Source of the DNA: CAVPKN01 sp963832835
GTDB lineage: Bacteria > Chlamydiota > Chlamydiia > Chlamydiales > JAAKFR01
NCBI GenBank assembly: GCA_963832835.1
Contig: CAWHVD010000001.1
Location: 1,736,001-1,800,000 of the forward strand
Direction: 5' to 3'
DNA length: 64,000 nucleotides
The notes beneath the pieces are model-generated. The model saw only the letters and a program-made list of their open reading frames with translations. It did not search any database and was not told where the DNA came from. Position 1 is the first letter of the stretch; every line of letters begins with the position of its first letter. Made by a program: the position numbers and the translations under genes. Shown piece after piece: positions 51,896-61,234 of this stretch.

Positions 51896-52153
51896 TCACA
51901 GCAGTTTCAAAGTCCAAGAATCATCCCAGGTAGCTTGCCGTATCCTCTGTGCAGTCCCTCGCACCCCTCCAAGAACGTGGGGCTGAGAAGTTTTCATGAT
52001 TTTGGCTGCTTCATTTTGAGTGAGTTTTTTTACTTTGATGATGAGGAAGATTTCGATCGCAAGCTTAGATTTGGCCTGGGCCTCTTCAGCATCAGGAAAG
52101 CCTAAATCCTCAAAAATATTTCCGAAGCCTTCTACGATTTCTTCATTTTCCAT
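51896..52153 (-). pseudogene. XRE-type antitoxin, C-terminus frameshifted (copy 3)
   Basis: MENEEIVEGFGNIFEDLGFP, then an intact HTH start (LAIEIFLIIKVKKLTQNEAA, KIMKTSQPHV). After QPHV the sequence leaves the family pattern (Q.KVS.L.RG...FS...L) and runs LGGVRGTAQRIRQATW to a stop, as expected from a frameshift. Upstream on the same strand (52154-52205) lies the 3' end of a lost HicB-like gene, the same junction as at 43419-43475. It is one of three copies of this antitoxin start in the window. Confidence 0.6.
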
Positions 52154-52287
52154 AACATACGCATGATAGATCTATCAGGAACCTACAGCAAAATCGATCG
52201 ATAGCAAGGCCGAACATTTCCGTTAATTTGGGTGTAGTTATCTTGATTCCGTCTTTCTTTTAGGAAAAATCACAGGGATTAGATTTT

Positions 52288-52626
52288 TCAGCTAAATTCT
52301 TCAAAAGCCCCTAGAGCCTCAGCAGCATACATTAAAGAGGGGCCTCCACCCATATACATAGCCATACTCAATGTCTCGAGTAATTCTTCTCGAGTTACGC
52401 CTAATTTAACCAAAGCCTGTGTGTGAAAGCCAATGCAGCCATCACAATGTGTCGCAATACCTAGAGCTAAAGCGATCAATTCTTTGGTTTTTTTACTAAG
52501 AGCACCGTCTTTTGTTGCTGCTTGAGCGAGCGCGTAAAATCCATTCATTACATCTGGGATTTCCTTGCGTAGTTTCACTAATGAAGAGGAAATATCAGAG
52601 GTAATCTCTTTATAGCTTTTTGTCAC
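52288..52626 (-). CDS. AhpD-like carboxymuconolactone decarboxylase family protein
   Basis: This 112-aa protein has the AhpD-type redox motif HCDGCIGFHTQALVKLG (C-x-x-C...H) near residue 63, preceded by LSKKTKELIALALGIAT. AhpD-like proteins reduce peroxiredoxin partners or handle peroxides. The length is normal for the small CMD family. It starts after a weak AGGAGATC site. With the catalase at 56.7-58.2 kb it adds to oxidative-stress capacity, though the two are not in one operon. Confidence 0.85.
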   Translation of the reverse strand: MTKSYKEITSDISSSLVKLRKEIPDVMNGFYALAQAATKDGALSKKTKELIALALGIATHCDGCIGFHTQALVKLGVTREELLETLSMAMYMGGGPSLMYAAEALGAFEEFS

Positions 52627-52774
52627 GATAGATCTCCTTTGTCAATTGAGCTTTGGCATTTTATTTAACCCTAGAGGAAATTGCATAACTCCCTTCCTAA
52701 CCAAAAGGTATCACAGGAATTAAAAGATATCACAGGAATTTCTACATTGAAGAATGCAGGAGATTGGTAAGTAT

Positions 52775-53676
52775 TCAGGCAGTCCCTCTTACAGATAAAG
52801 AGGGGATGTTAGGTTTGGGTGGATCGAAAACTCGGTAGGCAAGCAGTTTTAGGCGGTCATTTATGAGGGCCCAGAGCAGCGCATATCCCCATACGAAGCC
52901 AGCCCATTTCCAACCTAGAGGGGGCATAAGAAATCCGTAGACAGCGATGAACGTGGCTAAGATTTGGGTGCCCAGCACGGCTATCCATAATATCCGGGCG
53001 GGACGTATGGACCAGAAGGGACCGCGGGTGCGAGTAAGAAAGATGGTCAAATGTCCCGCTACGGAGAGCTTTAAATACATCATCGGCTGCAGGAATTGAT
53101 GGTCGAGGTGAAAAACGTGGTCACCTAGGTAAAACAGGCCGAACGAGGCCACAGGCCCTGTGAGACCTAGCATTGCTGCCGCAGCTCTGGCTGCGTCCGT
53201 TGCGCCTGAGACAGCGATACCGCAATCGGCTTTCTTCAGTGCTGGGGCATCATTTACTCCGTCGCCTGTCATGCCAACGATGTGACCGCATTTTTGCAAC
53301 ACATCCACGATATGAAACTTGTGTTCCGGAAACACCTGCGCAAAACCGTCGGTATTTTCGATCGAGTTGGCCATTTGTGCAGATTCTTGATGTTTGACAT
53401 CTCCCAGCCCGCTGGCATCGAGAATGTTTGTTCCCAATCCCAGCTTTTTTGCAGTTTCCTCGGCTATGGGTAGTTGATCGCCCGTGACCATCTTAATCTT
53501 CACACCCATCTGGCGCGCGGTTTCGATAGTGGCCTTGGCATCTTCACGCGGTGGATCAAATAGAGGCAACACACCCAAAAACTGCCATGTCCCTTCTCCC
53601 TCAGATCGCGCCACACCTAGCGAACGGAAACCTCGCAAGGCAAATTCATTGATTGATAGCCCCTTCAACTTCCTGC
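52775..53676 (-). pseudogene. plasma-membrane H+-ATPase-type P-type ATPase fragment
   Basis: Only the C-terminal part remains: GVLPLFDPPREDAKATIETA, KMVTGDQLPIAEETAKKLGL and GMTGDGVNDAPALKKADCGI (hinge motif), then the late membrane helices. The N-terminal half with the phosphorylation site DKTGT is missing, cut at repeat copy F. Inside, the text jumps from GATDAARAAAA to MLGLTGPVASFGLFYLGD, a deletion of roughly 90-100 residues covering middle membrane helices. It is doubly broken. The nearest family is the proton-efflux P3A ATPase. Confidence 0.85.
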
Positions 53677-53843
53677 TTATACCATTTCCAGAAAATAAAG
53701 CCATGAAGTGGCACTGGGTCACATGACAGATTTGGAGGATCGTTTCGAAGCCTATGTTTTTGCACCTAAGCGAGGGAGGATCGTTCAAAAATGGCGTGTT
53801 ATACAGTGCCAATTTGTGACTTTATTTTCTGGAAATGGTATAA
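53677..53843 (-). repeat. 167-bp dispersed repeat, copy F (full length)
   Basis: A complete 167-bp copy in the orientation opposite to B, D and E. It replaces the 5' half of the P-type ATPase gene. An open frame through the repeat joins the ATPase remnant but is not ATPase sequence. Confidence 0.95.
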
Positions 53844-54080
53844 CTTCTCCTGTAGCTGCGTTAACGGAAGAGATTTCAGGTCTTCTTTGATGTCCAGCTT
53901 ATTTACATTAATGCCTTTAGCAACAAAAAAATCAGGACTATCCATTTTCGCCATCGCTGACGTAAATTCTCTGAGGCTTCTTTTTTGTCTTGGGCTTCTG
54001 GATTTTGATTTCGACCTCATTTTCCATAACATATACGATGGATCTATCAGGAACCTACAGCAAAAAATCGATTCCGAGGA
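53844..54080 (-). pseudogene. degenerate toxin-antitoxin debris
   Basis: The minus strand carries a degenerate copy of the HicB end and spacer (TTTGCTGTAGGTTCCTGATA at 54042-54061), then MENEVEIKIQKPKTKKKPQR and onward for 29 codons to a stop, then DSPDFFVAKGINVNKLDIKE in another frame up to repeat copy F. No intact gene is present in 53844-54205. Confidence 0.45.
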
Positions 54081-54205
54081 AATTGCATATCTCGCTTTGA
54101 GGGCCAAATTTGATAATTTTGGTCCCAAAGGGAGGTTTGCCATTTCCTCAACAATCTAAACCCAGAACTCTGGTTACTATTCCTGCCGTGATTCAACCTC
54201 TTCCC

Positions 54206-54493
54206 CTATGGACGATAAAAGTTGTGCTGATGCCCTTCAATGCTATTAGGCCCCCTCATAGGGCCATTATCCGGTTCATATGGAGTGTAATAGGGATTAT
54301 AATAGGGACTGTAGTAGGGATTATAGTAGGGTTGTCCGTATGTTTGAAATTGCCCCCTATTCGGTTGCTGCCATCTGTATGACTGAGCTTGTCCATATGA
54401 TTCAGCATGAGTGTAAGGACGATTGGCTTGAGGCGAAATAGCCTGCACAGCCAAACTGACAGAAGATGCAAAAATTAAAAGAATGTATCTCAT
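54206..54493 (-). CDS. small secreted Tyr/Pro/Asn-repeat protein
   Basis: This 95-aa protein begins MRYILLIFASSVSLAVQAIS, a clear signal peptide, behind AGAGAGG. The mature 75 residues contain GQPYYNPYYSPYYNPYYTPY, a tandem of the 4-residue unit (N/S/T)PYY, which also gives the visible DNA tandem at 54286-54335. No family recognised; it is likely a surface or periplasmic low-complexity protein. A longer frame upstream (to 54637) crosses IS-end debris and is not used. Confidence 0.6.
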   Translation of the reverse strand: MRYILLIFASSVSLAVQAISPQANRPYTHAESYGQAQSYRWQQPNRGQFQTYGQPYYNPYYSPYYNPYYTPYEPDNGPMRGPNSIEGHQHNFYRP

Positions 54494-54585
54494 ATATACC
54501 TCTCTCTTAATCATATAGTAAGGCAAGCGACTTCTATTTGTCAAATTATATATATATATATCCTGAGACCAGTCTGAGAAAAGGG

Positions 54586-54622
54586 CCTCTGAAGGAGCGA
54601 GTTTTACGGCCAAATGGATAAA
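54586..54622 (-). repeat. orphan left end of the IS605-type TnpB element
   Basis: On the minus strand TTTAT followed by CCATTTGGCCGTAAAACTCG and CTCCTTCAG matches the left end at 61205-61239 with one or two differences. No tnpB is attached, so it is the scar or remnant of another copy and shows the same TTTAT just outside. Confidence 0.7.
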
Positions 54623-54709
54623 AGGGGTGATACCCATTCAAACATGGTTGCTTCTGATCAAGCTTTCTTGTATAAAAAAAATATTGAGTCATTTTAGAGT
54701 AACTATCAT

Positions 54710-55381
54710 ATGAAAATTTTATCTTGGATTTTTGGAGCCCTTATTGTGTTCACGCACCCGAGCCTCTTTGGGGAAGGAGGGTCGTATGCTGACCATTTTC
54801 AAGGTTTTGACATCAATTTAGGAGTGGGCTATAGCAATGTGGTTCTGATCTCAAGCCGAGGGGGGATCAAACCTTCGAGTCATACTAATTACGGTAGTGG
54901 TGGTGTGGCAGTGCAACTGAAGTTAGCCAAAAGTTGCACCTTTTGTGGGGGAGGACTTATTGGTTTAGAGGCCTATGGTCAATACAATAGTGCTGAAACT
55001 GAAAATCGCTTTTTCGAAACGGTGGCAAGCCCTTCAGAAACAAATCGAACTTTTCAAATGAAAGGGAATCTTGGCTTAGATTTGCTGCTTGGGTTATCGA
55101 CTTGTTGTTCCAATCGCATCTTTATCTATGGAGGGCCTGATTGGGGTCATTATGACTTTCACTATGTGACTCCTGGCGTGAATAGTAGATATCAACACTT
55201 CAAAATAGGGGGTGCTTTCGGAGCTGGAATCGAGCAGGCAATCGGAAAATGCTGGACACTGAGAACTACTTTCGATTACCGCTGGTATCCTTCCAAAACT
55301 CTTAATTACAGCAACGGAGAACAACAAACTATTAAAGCAAGACTGGGAACAGCTCTTTTCATGTTAGGATACATGTTTTAA
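54710..55381 (+). CDS. outer membrane beta-barrel protein
   Basis: This 223-aa protein has a signal peptide (MKILSWIFGALIVFTHPSLF, cleavage near GEG) and alternating beta strands ending in a terminal Phe (ARLGTALFMLGYMF), as in beta-barrels. It contains a Cys cluster (KSCTFCGGGL, STCCSN) typical of chlamydial outer membrane proteins that are disulfide-linked in elementary bodies. It is shorter than MOMP (about 390 aa) and more like 8-strand OmpA/OmpW-type porins. It is not in an operon. Confidence 0.7.
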   Translation: MKILSWIFGALIVFTHPSLFGEGGSYADHFQGFDINLGVGYSNVVLISSRGGIKPSSHTNYGSGGVAVQLKLAKSCTFCGGGLIGLEAYGQYNSAETENRFFETVASPSETNRTFQMKGNLGLDLLLGLSTCCSNRIFIYGGPDWGHYDFHYVTPGVNSRYQHFKIGGAFGAGIEQAIGKCWTLRTTFDYRWYPSKTLNYSNGEQQTIKARLGTALFMLGYMF

Positions 55382-55588
55382 AAACCTCCTGAACCTACCC
55401 TCTCCCTCATGAGTAGTTTAAAAAAACATAGCAGATGTTGCTGAGTAAATGATCTTCTTTGTAAGATCGCGACACCCCCGGTATTGCTTTCTTCAGTATT
55501 TTGCAATAAGACTGCATTGACTTAATTTAAGATGGAAGCGTACAGATGACCTAGGATTGTTTAAATTTCTATAATCCAAGAGTAGATT

Positions 55589-56644
55589 ATGAAAAAACTA
55601 CAAAACGCGATTCTTTTAGTTTTGTTATCAATGGTATTGCTCTACTCAACAGTCGAAGCATGCACTAGATTAACTTACAATGGACTAGAAAATATCGTAG
55701 TGACCGGTCGATCAATGGATTGGGTAGAAGATATAAAAACAGACCTATGGGCGCTTCCTGCAGGCCTCACAAAGGTCGGTAGTTCAGAACCAAACAGTGT
55801 TCAATGGACATCTAAATATGGGAGCATAATCGCATGCGGGTACAATATTGCAACAACCGATGGAATTAATACAGAGGGGCTTAATGCAAACCTACTCTAT
55901 CTAGCCACCTCAGACTATGGAAAGCCTAAAGCTAATCGCAAAAATATTTCTGTTCTTAGCTGGGCACAATATTTTTTGGACAACTATGCAACTGTAAAAG
56001 AGGCTGTTGAAGACTTTAGTCAAGACAAATTCAACATGACCGCTCAATTACTTCCAAATGGTGAATACCCCGCCGTGCATTTAGCTATCACTGACTCAAC
56101 CGGAGCTAACGCTATTTTTGAATACGTTGGTGGCAAATTAGTTGTGTACCAAAATAAAAAATACACCGTGATGACAAATGAGCCTAATTTTGATAAGCAA
56201 CTAATATTAAATGAATATTGGCAAAGGCTTGATGGAGTTTTTCTACCCGGCACTGCTGAGCCTGATGATAGGTTTGTACGGACTTATTATTATGTTAATA
56301 ATGCTCCTAAAACTGCAGACCAACAATATTCTATTGCTATTGGATTTTCTCTCATTAGAAACGCCTCGGTTCCATTTTCCAAGCAAATTTCAGGAAAGCC
56401 TAATGTAGCAGCGACTATTTGGCGTAGCGTTTCCGATTTAAAACAAAAAGTTTATTACTTTGAGAGTGCAGATAGGCCAAATGTTTTTTGGGTTGAGATA
56501 AGCAACTTAAATCTACAAGAAAGAATGCCTGTAAAAAAGCTGCCCCTAGCTAATAATGAAATCTATGCAGGGGATGCCAGCCAATATTTCATTCCAAGCA
56601 AACCTTTTTTTCAAGAAGCAACATCAAACACATCTGTACAGTAA
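55589..56644 (+). CDS. choloylglycine hydrolase / linear amide C-N hydrolase family protein
   Basis: This 351-aa Ntn-hydrolase has a signal peptide ending LYSTVEA, directly followed by CTRLTYNGLENIVVTGRSMD. Cys25 becomes the N-terminal nucleophile after cleavage, and RSMDW is the family motif (GRtmDw). GINTEGLNANLLYL and MTNEPNFDKQL supply the substrate-pocket Asn region. Members include bile salt and penicillin-V acylases; in a periplasmic form from an intracellular bacterium the substrate may be an N-acyl lipid or amino acid. The enzyme seems complete. Confidence 0.85.
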   Translation: MKKLQNAILLVLLSMVLLYSTVEACTRLTYNGLENIVVTGRSMDWVEDIKTDLWALPAGLTKVGSSEPNSVQWTSKYGSIIACGYNIATTDGINTEGLNANLLYLATSDYGKPKANRKNISVLSWAQYFLDNYATVKEAVEDFSQDKFNMTAQLLPNGEYPAVHLAITDSTGANAIFEYVGGKLVVYQNKKYTVMTNEPNFDKQLILNEYWQRLDGVFLPGTAEPDDRFVRTYYYVNNAPKTADQQYSIAIGFSLIRNASVPFSKQISGKPNVAATIWRSVSDLKQKVYYFESADRPNVFWVEISNLNLQERMPVKKLPLANNEIYAGDASQYFIPSKPFFQEATSNTSVQ

Positions 56645-56719
56645 TTTAGTAATAGTAGGGATTGTAGGTGATGTTACAAATGACTCCACTTCTATAGAAG
56701 CCAGAGAAAGCTATCAAAC

Positions 56720-58180
56720 CTATCCAGGGTATGATTCTACACCTTTTTTGATTCTTTCTCCAATATCCTTGTCGATGTTGTACCAGTACTCAAATGCTCG
56801 CTGTAGAACGGGCTCTGATACTCCCTTCTTAAGATGTCCGACAACATTAGAGACTAACCGATTACGTTGCGCATCATCCATGACTTTACGTACCAAATCA
56901 CCTGCTTGACTCCAGTCATCATCATCCTTTCTTAGAGTATAGGCAGCATGCACAAAATCACCGTTTGCATCCCATACTTCCAACTGGGGATAGCGTTCAC
57001 CATCGGCTTTAGGCCCTCCCTTTGAATTGGGAGCATATACAGGATCAGAAACATTTTCCACTCGCATCGCCCCATCTTTGCTATAACTGTGGAAAGGACA
57101 CTTGGGATGATTGACCGGTATCTGCTTGTAGTTTGCCCCCAGACGTGCGCGATGAGCATCGGAATAAGCAAAAAGACGAGCGAGGAGCATCTTATCCGGG
57201 CTGGGACCTATTCCCGGTACCATGTTGTTCGGCTCGAAAGCGGCCTGCTCGATCTCTGTGTGGAAATCTATAGGGTTGCGGTTAAGGGTCAGCCGACCCA
57301 CCTCGTGCAGTGGATAATCACGATGTGGCCAAACCTTAGTCAGGTCAAACGGGTTAAGCCGATATGTGGCGGCTTCCTCAAATGGCATAATCTGCACCTT
57401 AAGAGTCCAGCTGGGATAATCACCCCGCCCAATAGCCTCAAAGAGATCGCGTCGATGATAGTCAGCATCGACACCGGCTAAACGGTCTGCCTCTTCCTGA
57501 TTGAGGAAGTCTATCCCCTGATCTGTCTTAAAGTGGTACTTCACAAAGAAACGTTCCCCCTCTGCATTTACCCACATGTAGGCATGACTTGAATAACCAT
57601 TCATATACCTCCATGTCTTGGGAATCCCACGGTCCCCCATGAGCCACGCCACTTGATGTGCAGACTCAGGTGAAAGGGTCCAAAAATCCCACTGCATATC
57701 ATTGTCGCGCAATCCATTGTCTGCGCGCCGTTTTTGGGAGCGGATAAAGTGTTGAAACTTCATCGGATCTCGAACGAAAAATACAGGGGTGTTGTTTCCA
57801 ACCATGTCGTAAATCCCCTGGCTAGTGTAAAACTTCAAAGCAAAGCCGCGCGGATCGCGCCAAGTATCGGGACTCCCCTGTTCTCCGGCCACTGTTGAGA
57901 ATCGTATTAATGTATCTGTTTTCTCACCGGGTTGAAATACTACTGCCTTGGTATAGGCGCTGACATCTTGAGTTATTTCGAAATAACCAAAAGCCCCTGA
58001 ACCTTTTGCATGTGGTTGACGTTCAGCGATTTTCTCTCGATTAAAATTAGCCATCTGTTCGATAAGATAGTGGTCTTGTAGTAAGATGGGACCATTGGGC
58101 CCGACTGTTAGAGAATACTCGTCGCTGGCAACCGGAATTCCGGCATCGTTTGTAGTGGGTTTGAGGTTGTCATTTTTCAT
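56720..58180 (-). CDS. katA: monofunctional haem catalase
   Basis: This 486-aa small-subunit (clade 3-type) catalase is complete. It has FNREKIAERQPHAKGSGAFG with the distal His, RFSTVAGEQGSPDTWRDPRG, FFVRDPMKFQHFIRSQKRRA with the proximal network, and RLFAYSDAHRARLG with the haem-ligand Tyr. It converts H2O2 to water and oxygen. Catalase is absent from Chlamydia itself but known in amoeba-associated relatives, where it may help against host oxidants. Confidence 0.97.
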   Translation of the reverse strand: MKNDNLKPTTNDAGIPVASDEYSLTVGPNGPILLQDHYLIEQMANFNREKIAERQPHAKGSGAFGYFEITQDVSAYTKAVVFQPGEKTDTLIRFSTVAGEQGSPDTWRDPRGFALKFYTSQGIYDMVGNNTPVFFVRDPMKFQHFIRSQKRRADNGLRDNDMQWDFWTLSPESAHQVAWLMGDRGIPKTWRYMNGYSSHAYMWVNAEGERFFVKYHFKTDQGIDFLNQEEADRLAGVDADYHRRDLFEAIGRGDYPSWTLKVQIMPFEEAATYRLNPFDLTKVWPHRDYPLHEVGRLTLNRNPIDFHTEIEQAAFEPNNMVPGIGPSPDKMLLARLFAYSDAHRARLGANYKQIPVNHPKCPFHSYSKDGAMRVENVSDPVYAPNSKGGPKADGERYPQLEVWDANGDFVHAAYTLRKDDDDWSQAGDLVRKVMDDAQRNRLVSNVVGHLKKGVSEPVLQRAFEYWYNIDKDIGERIKKGVESYPG

Positions 58181-58342
58181 AGCACGCCTTCTTTAGATAA
58201 ATTTATTTTCATCTATATCAGAAATGAGAAAATTTAACTTGTGATTTTCTCCAAACCCCTTTTGAACCTACAAGGATTCTGCTGGCTCGTGAATAGTCAC
58301 GAGTTTTAGAGGGAGTTGCATCACTCGCTTTGAGGACCAATA

Positions 58343-59170
58343 TCATGATTTGGATATCACCCAAGCACAAATAGCGAGGAGTACTCCGATTCCTAAGGCA
58401 ATGAGAGACAGAACACATTTGATTCCCATCTCTCGCCTTTGTGGTTTAGGCATTTGCATAGAGTCATGCTTGGAATGGTCTTGAAGAACCTTGCCTTCAG
58501 GGAGTTGGAATTCCCCACGGTCGCGGACGGTCATCATGCCATGCTTAAGTCCTCTTTTTACAAGCCAGGAATTCATTGGATAGGCAGTTAGCCCTGCAAC
58601 GATTGTAGCCAAACTCATTTTTCCCCAAAAATGCAGAGATGAAGGAGAAGCAGCCGAAGGTTCAATTAATGTCCAAATCACCATCACCGGAATCATTCCG
58701 GCCATAATGGTATTCATCGAAGTGAATTCCGGATAAAAGGAAATCCTCATGGCCCTTGTATAAGAGCCTCCCATCATACCCTTCATGAAAAGGGATTGAA
58801 AAATCAATAGACCACAAGCAAAGCCTGCAATGTATTCGATGGTGATTTCGACAGGCAAAGAGACTTTAACGAAAGCCAAGATGATGGCAGCAAGAATAAT
58901 TCCGGTGACATCACCCGCCAAACAATGAACCATTGAGCCAACACTTTGTTTCCAATGGTCGGCTGTAAAAGCTTCATGGGTACCTTGCATCGGTTCTTTA
59001 CAAGAAAGAAGATACAAAAAAAGCCCTGCGGGGCCGCTATACAGTGTAACTAGCCACCACCCCCACTTCATCACGTTCGCTTCGGGGGTAACCTTGATTA
59101 AATCATAGGTGACATAAATCAGTGACAAACCCGTGAGAATAAACCAAAAAATTAAAATCCCATCTATCAT
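58343..59170 (-). CDS. DUF4396 membrane protein
   Basis: This 275-aa polytopic protein has about six or seven helices. It has WWLVTLYSGPAGLFLYLLSC, then HWKQSVGSMVHCLAGDVTGI (conserved H...GD..G), FQSLFMKGMMGGSYTRAMRI and YPMNSWLVKRGLKHGM, a pattern of DUF4396 proteins that are often near copper or heavy-metal genes. Met, Cys and His clusters in helices could bind metal (inference). I start at Met 59170; a longer frame runs into repeat copy G and encodes no family sequence. Confidence 0.8.
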   Translation of the reverse strand: MIDGILIFWFILTGLSLIYVTYDLIKVTPEANVMKWGWWLVTLYSGPAGLFLYLLSCKEPMQGTHEAFTADHWKQSVGSMVHCLAGDVTGIILAAIILAFVKVSLPVEITIEYIAGFACGLLIFQSLFMKGMMGGSYTRAMRISFYPEFTSMNTIMAGMIPVMVIWTLIEPSAASPSSLHFWGKMSLATIVAGLTAYPMNSWLVKRGLKHGMMTVRDRGEFQLPEGKVLQDHSKHDSMQMPKPQRREMGIKCVLSLIALGIGVLLAICAWVISKS

Positions 59171-59183
59171 ATTGCCTGAGTAG

Positions 59184-59350
59184 TTATACCATTTCCAGAA
59201 AATAAAGCCATGAAGTGGCACTGGGTAACATGACAGATTTGGATGATCGTTTCGAAGCCTATGTTTTTGCACCTAAGCGAGAAAGGATCGTTCAAAATTG
59301 GCGTGTTATACAGTGCCAATTTGTGACTTTATTTTCTGGAAATGGTATTA
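59184..59350 (-). repeat. 167-bp dispersed repeat, copy G (full length)
   Basis: A complete 167-bp copy, 14 bp upstream of the DUF4396 start codon, so it could affect that gene's promoter. It is in the same orientation as F and H. Confidence 0.95.
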
Positions 59351-59873
59351 CATGCTCTTCCGTTGTATTTGACATCGTTTTACGCATAGCATAAAGAAAA
59401 TTTATACAAAAGGAAACGATTACCTAACGCAGAAAATCCTGAATCACTTGAAAGAAAACCTCCGGTTGTTCAACAAAAGGAAAATGACCGCATTGCTCAA
59501 TCTTGATCAGTTGAAGAGGGAATGGCGGCTTGGAGGTTTTCAGATGATGCAAAGGGGATTACATCAACGTCACCGTGAATGAGCAGTGTAGGGCATTGCA
59601 ATGCGCTTAATTCATGGAATAGATCATAGGGCTTCATAAAGATCTGCTCTTTGAAGATGTTCCATACTTTGACACCATTGAGGGATTCTTGCTTAGATTT
59701 CAAAAGAACCAATTTTTGAATATTTTCAGGACTGTGCATATAGGCCTGAAAAATTATACGTTGTTGCTTTTCAACGGTTTCTGGATCTCCCATGAGATAG
59801 AGCTCAGAGCTTTCAATCTTTTGCAGCGTTTCCTGGTAGGGTCCTAGCCGTTTTTGTAATTCTTGGAAGAGTG

Positions 59874-61234
59874 ACTACTCCCTCGCCTGAAGGCGAAGGC
59901 TTCTAGGGATTACTCCCAGGCCATCTAGTCCGAGGGCCAAAATATTTTGTGATGCATTGAAATCCCTGCTTGCCCTATAGCCACATTGAGAACAGTGATG
60001 TTCTCTCTCAGAAAGCCGCTTTGCCTGTATATGGGCGCACTGACTACAAGTTTGGGTTGTATAGGCAGGATTCACCAATCCTAATTTCCTACCAGCTTCT
60101 TCCGCTTTGTAGGTCAAGAATTGTCGAAATTGATTCCAACTCACATCTGTTATACTTTTTGCAAGAAATGATCCTTCCACCATCTTTTTGATATTGAGAT
60201 CTTCTATGTAAATATACTGGTAGGTATTCACGATCGTTCGGGCTGTCTTATGGCAAAAATCATTCCTTCGATTCCGAACTTTTTCATGGATTTTTGCCAC
60301 AGCTTTGCCGCATTTACGCCTTTCCCGAGTCCCTTTTTCTAATTTAGAGAGCTTCCTTTGGGCCTTAGCAAGAGTTTTTTGGCTCTGTTTGAAATAGCGG
60401 GGATTTGCAATCTCGTCCTGATTAGAGAGCACTGCAAAGTTCTCGATGCCCATATCTATTCCAATAGCTTTCTCATTAGCAGGGAGTATCTTTGCTTGTA
60501 CTTCGCATGAAAAAGAGACATCCCATGCCCCACAAGCTGTTTTACGTAGGCTGCATGTCTTGATATTTCCCTCGATGGGACGGTGCATTTTAATGCGTAT
60601 GCCACCTATTTTAGATAGCTTGAGTTGATTACAGACAACAGCAAAGCCGCTTTGGGGATAGCAAAAGCTGTTATACCGATTCATCCCTCGAAATCGAGGA
60701 AAGCCGGCAGCCCCTTTTTCTTTACATCTACGAAAAAAAGCTTGGTAGGCTTTGTCTAGCCGGTCTACAACGTTTTGTAAAACCTGTGAATGGACATTTT
60801 CAAGAGAAGGCCTTTCTGCTTTGAGCTCAGGCAAAAACATCAGCTGTTGGTACTTTGTCAAAGAGAGTTCTAGCTCTTCGTGCGCTAGCTTCCTTTGAGC
60901 TAATAACTCATTGTAGAGCCACCTACACTCATCGAGCATTTTTTGCAGCATGCCAGCTTGCTTTTTGGTCGGATGAAGTCGAAACTGAAAAGATTTGCGC
61001 ACAATCACGCAGTAAAATTATCATTTGACCTATGTCAAAGTCAACTGAATCGTGAACCTACATTGTGGCAATCCCGCTACTTAAGGACATGCGTATTTCA
61101 AATGCATGTTCATATCGAAAATCAAAAGACTCTAGTCTGAAAAAAGAGTAAATCACCTCTCTTTTGGAGACAAAAGAGAGGTGATTTTGGCCTTACATCT
61201 CGCCCCTGAAGGAGCGAGTTTTACGGCCAGATGG
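59874..61234 (-). mobile_element. IS200/IS605-group element carrying only tnpB (IS1341-like)
   Basis: Boundaries come from restoring the interrupted hydrolase: the left end follows TTTAT (61235-61239) and the right end abuts CACTCTTCC (59873 downward). The element is 1,361 bp, causes no target duplication and has no tnpA. TTTAT would be both insertion site and target-adjacent motif. The 226 bp between the left end and tnpB hold no other gene. Confidence 0.8.
59875..61008 (-). CDS. tnpB: TnpB RNA-guided nuclease (IS605 OrfB)
   Basis: This 377-aa protein, full length for TnpB, has an N-terminal wedge region (FQFRLHPTKKQAGMLQKMLD) and a RuvC-like domain split into GIDMGIENFAVLS (Asp), YIYIEDLNIKKM (Glu) and RDFNASQNI (Asp). 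The zinc ribbon CSQCAHIQ ... HHCSQCGYRA lies before the last motif. All catalytic residues are present. TnpB cuts DNA guided by a right-end RNA; here the predicted guide would be the hydrolase sequence starting CACTCTTCC. Confidence 0.92.
   Translation of the reverse strand: MIVRKSFQFRLHPTKKQAGMLQKMLDECRWLYNELLAQRKLAHEELELSLTKYQQLMFLPELKAERPSLENVHSQVLQNVVDRLDKAYQAFFRRCKEKGAAGFPRFRGMNRYNSFCYPQSGFAVVCNQLKLSKIGGIRIKMHRPIEGNIKTCSLRKTACGAWDVSFSCEVQAKILPANEKAIGIDMGIENFAVLSNQDEIANPRYFKQSQKTLAKAQRKLSKLEKGTRERRKCGKAVAKIHEKVRNRRNDFCHKTARTIVNTYQYIYIEDLNIKKMVEGSFLAKSITDVSWNQFRQFLTYKAEEAGRKLGLVNPAYTTQTCSQCAHIQAKRLSEREHHCSQCGYRASRDFNASQNILALGLDGLGVIPRSLRLQARE

Noticed and set aside
53677..53812. N-terminal part of the P-type ATPase frame
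   Set aside because: It is the open frame through repeat copy F, not ATPase sequence.
54286..54335. Tandem DNA repeat resembling a CRISPR or minisatellite
   Set aside because: It encodes the in-frame NPYY/SPYY repeat of a small secreted protein; units are 12-18 bp without spacers. No CRISPR array was seen in the window.
58286..58303. Hairpin CTCGTGA-ATAG-TCACGAG followed by TTTT between katA and DUF4396
   Set aside because: On the plus strand it would end no transcript, since both neighbours are on the minus strand, and on that strand there is no T-run. A similar stretch near 51720 suggests non-coding debris.
59171..59272. N-terminal extension of the DUF4396 protein
   Set aside because: The extra 34 codons are read from repeat copy G; the same peptide (around FIFWKWY) appears at other repeat copies. 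Met 59170 starts the real protein.
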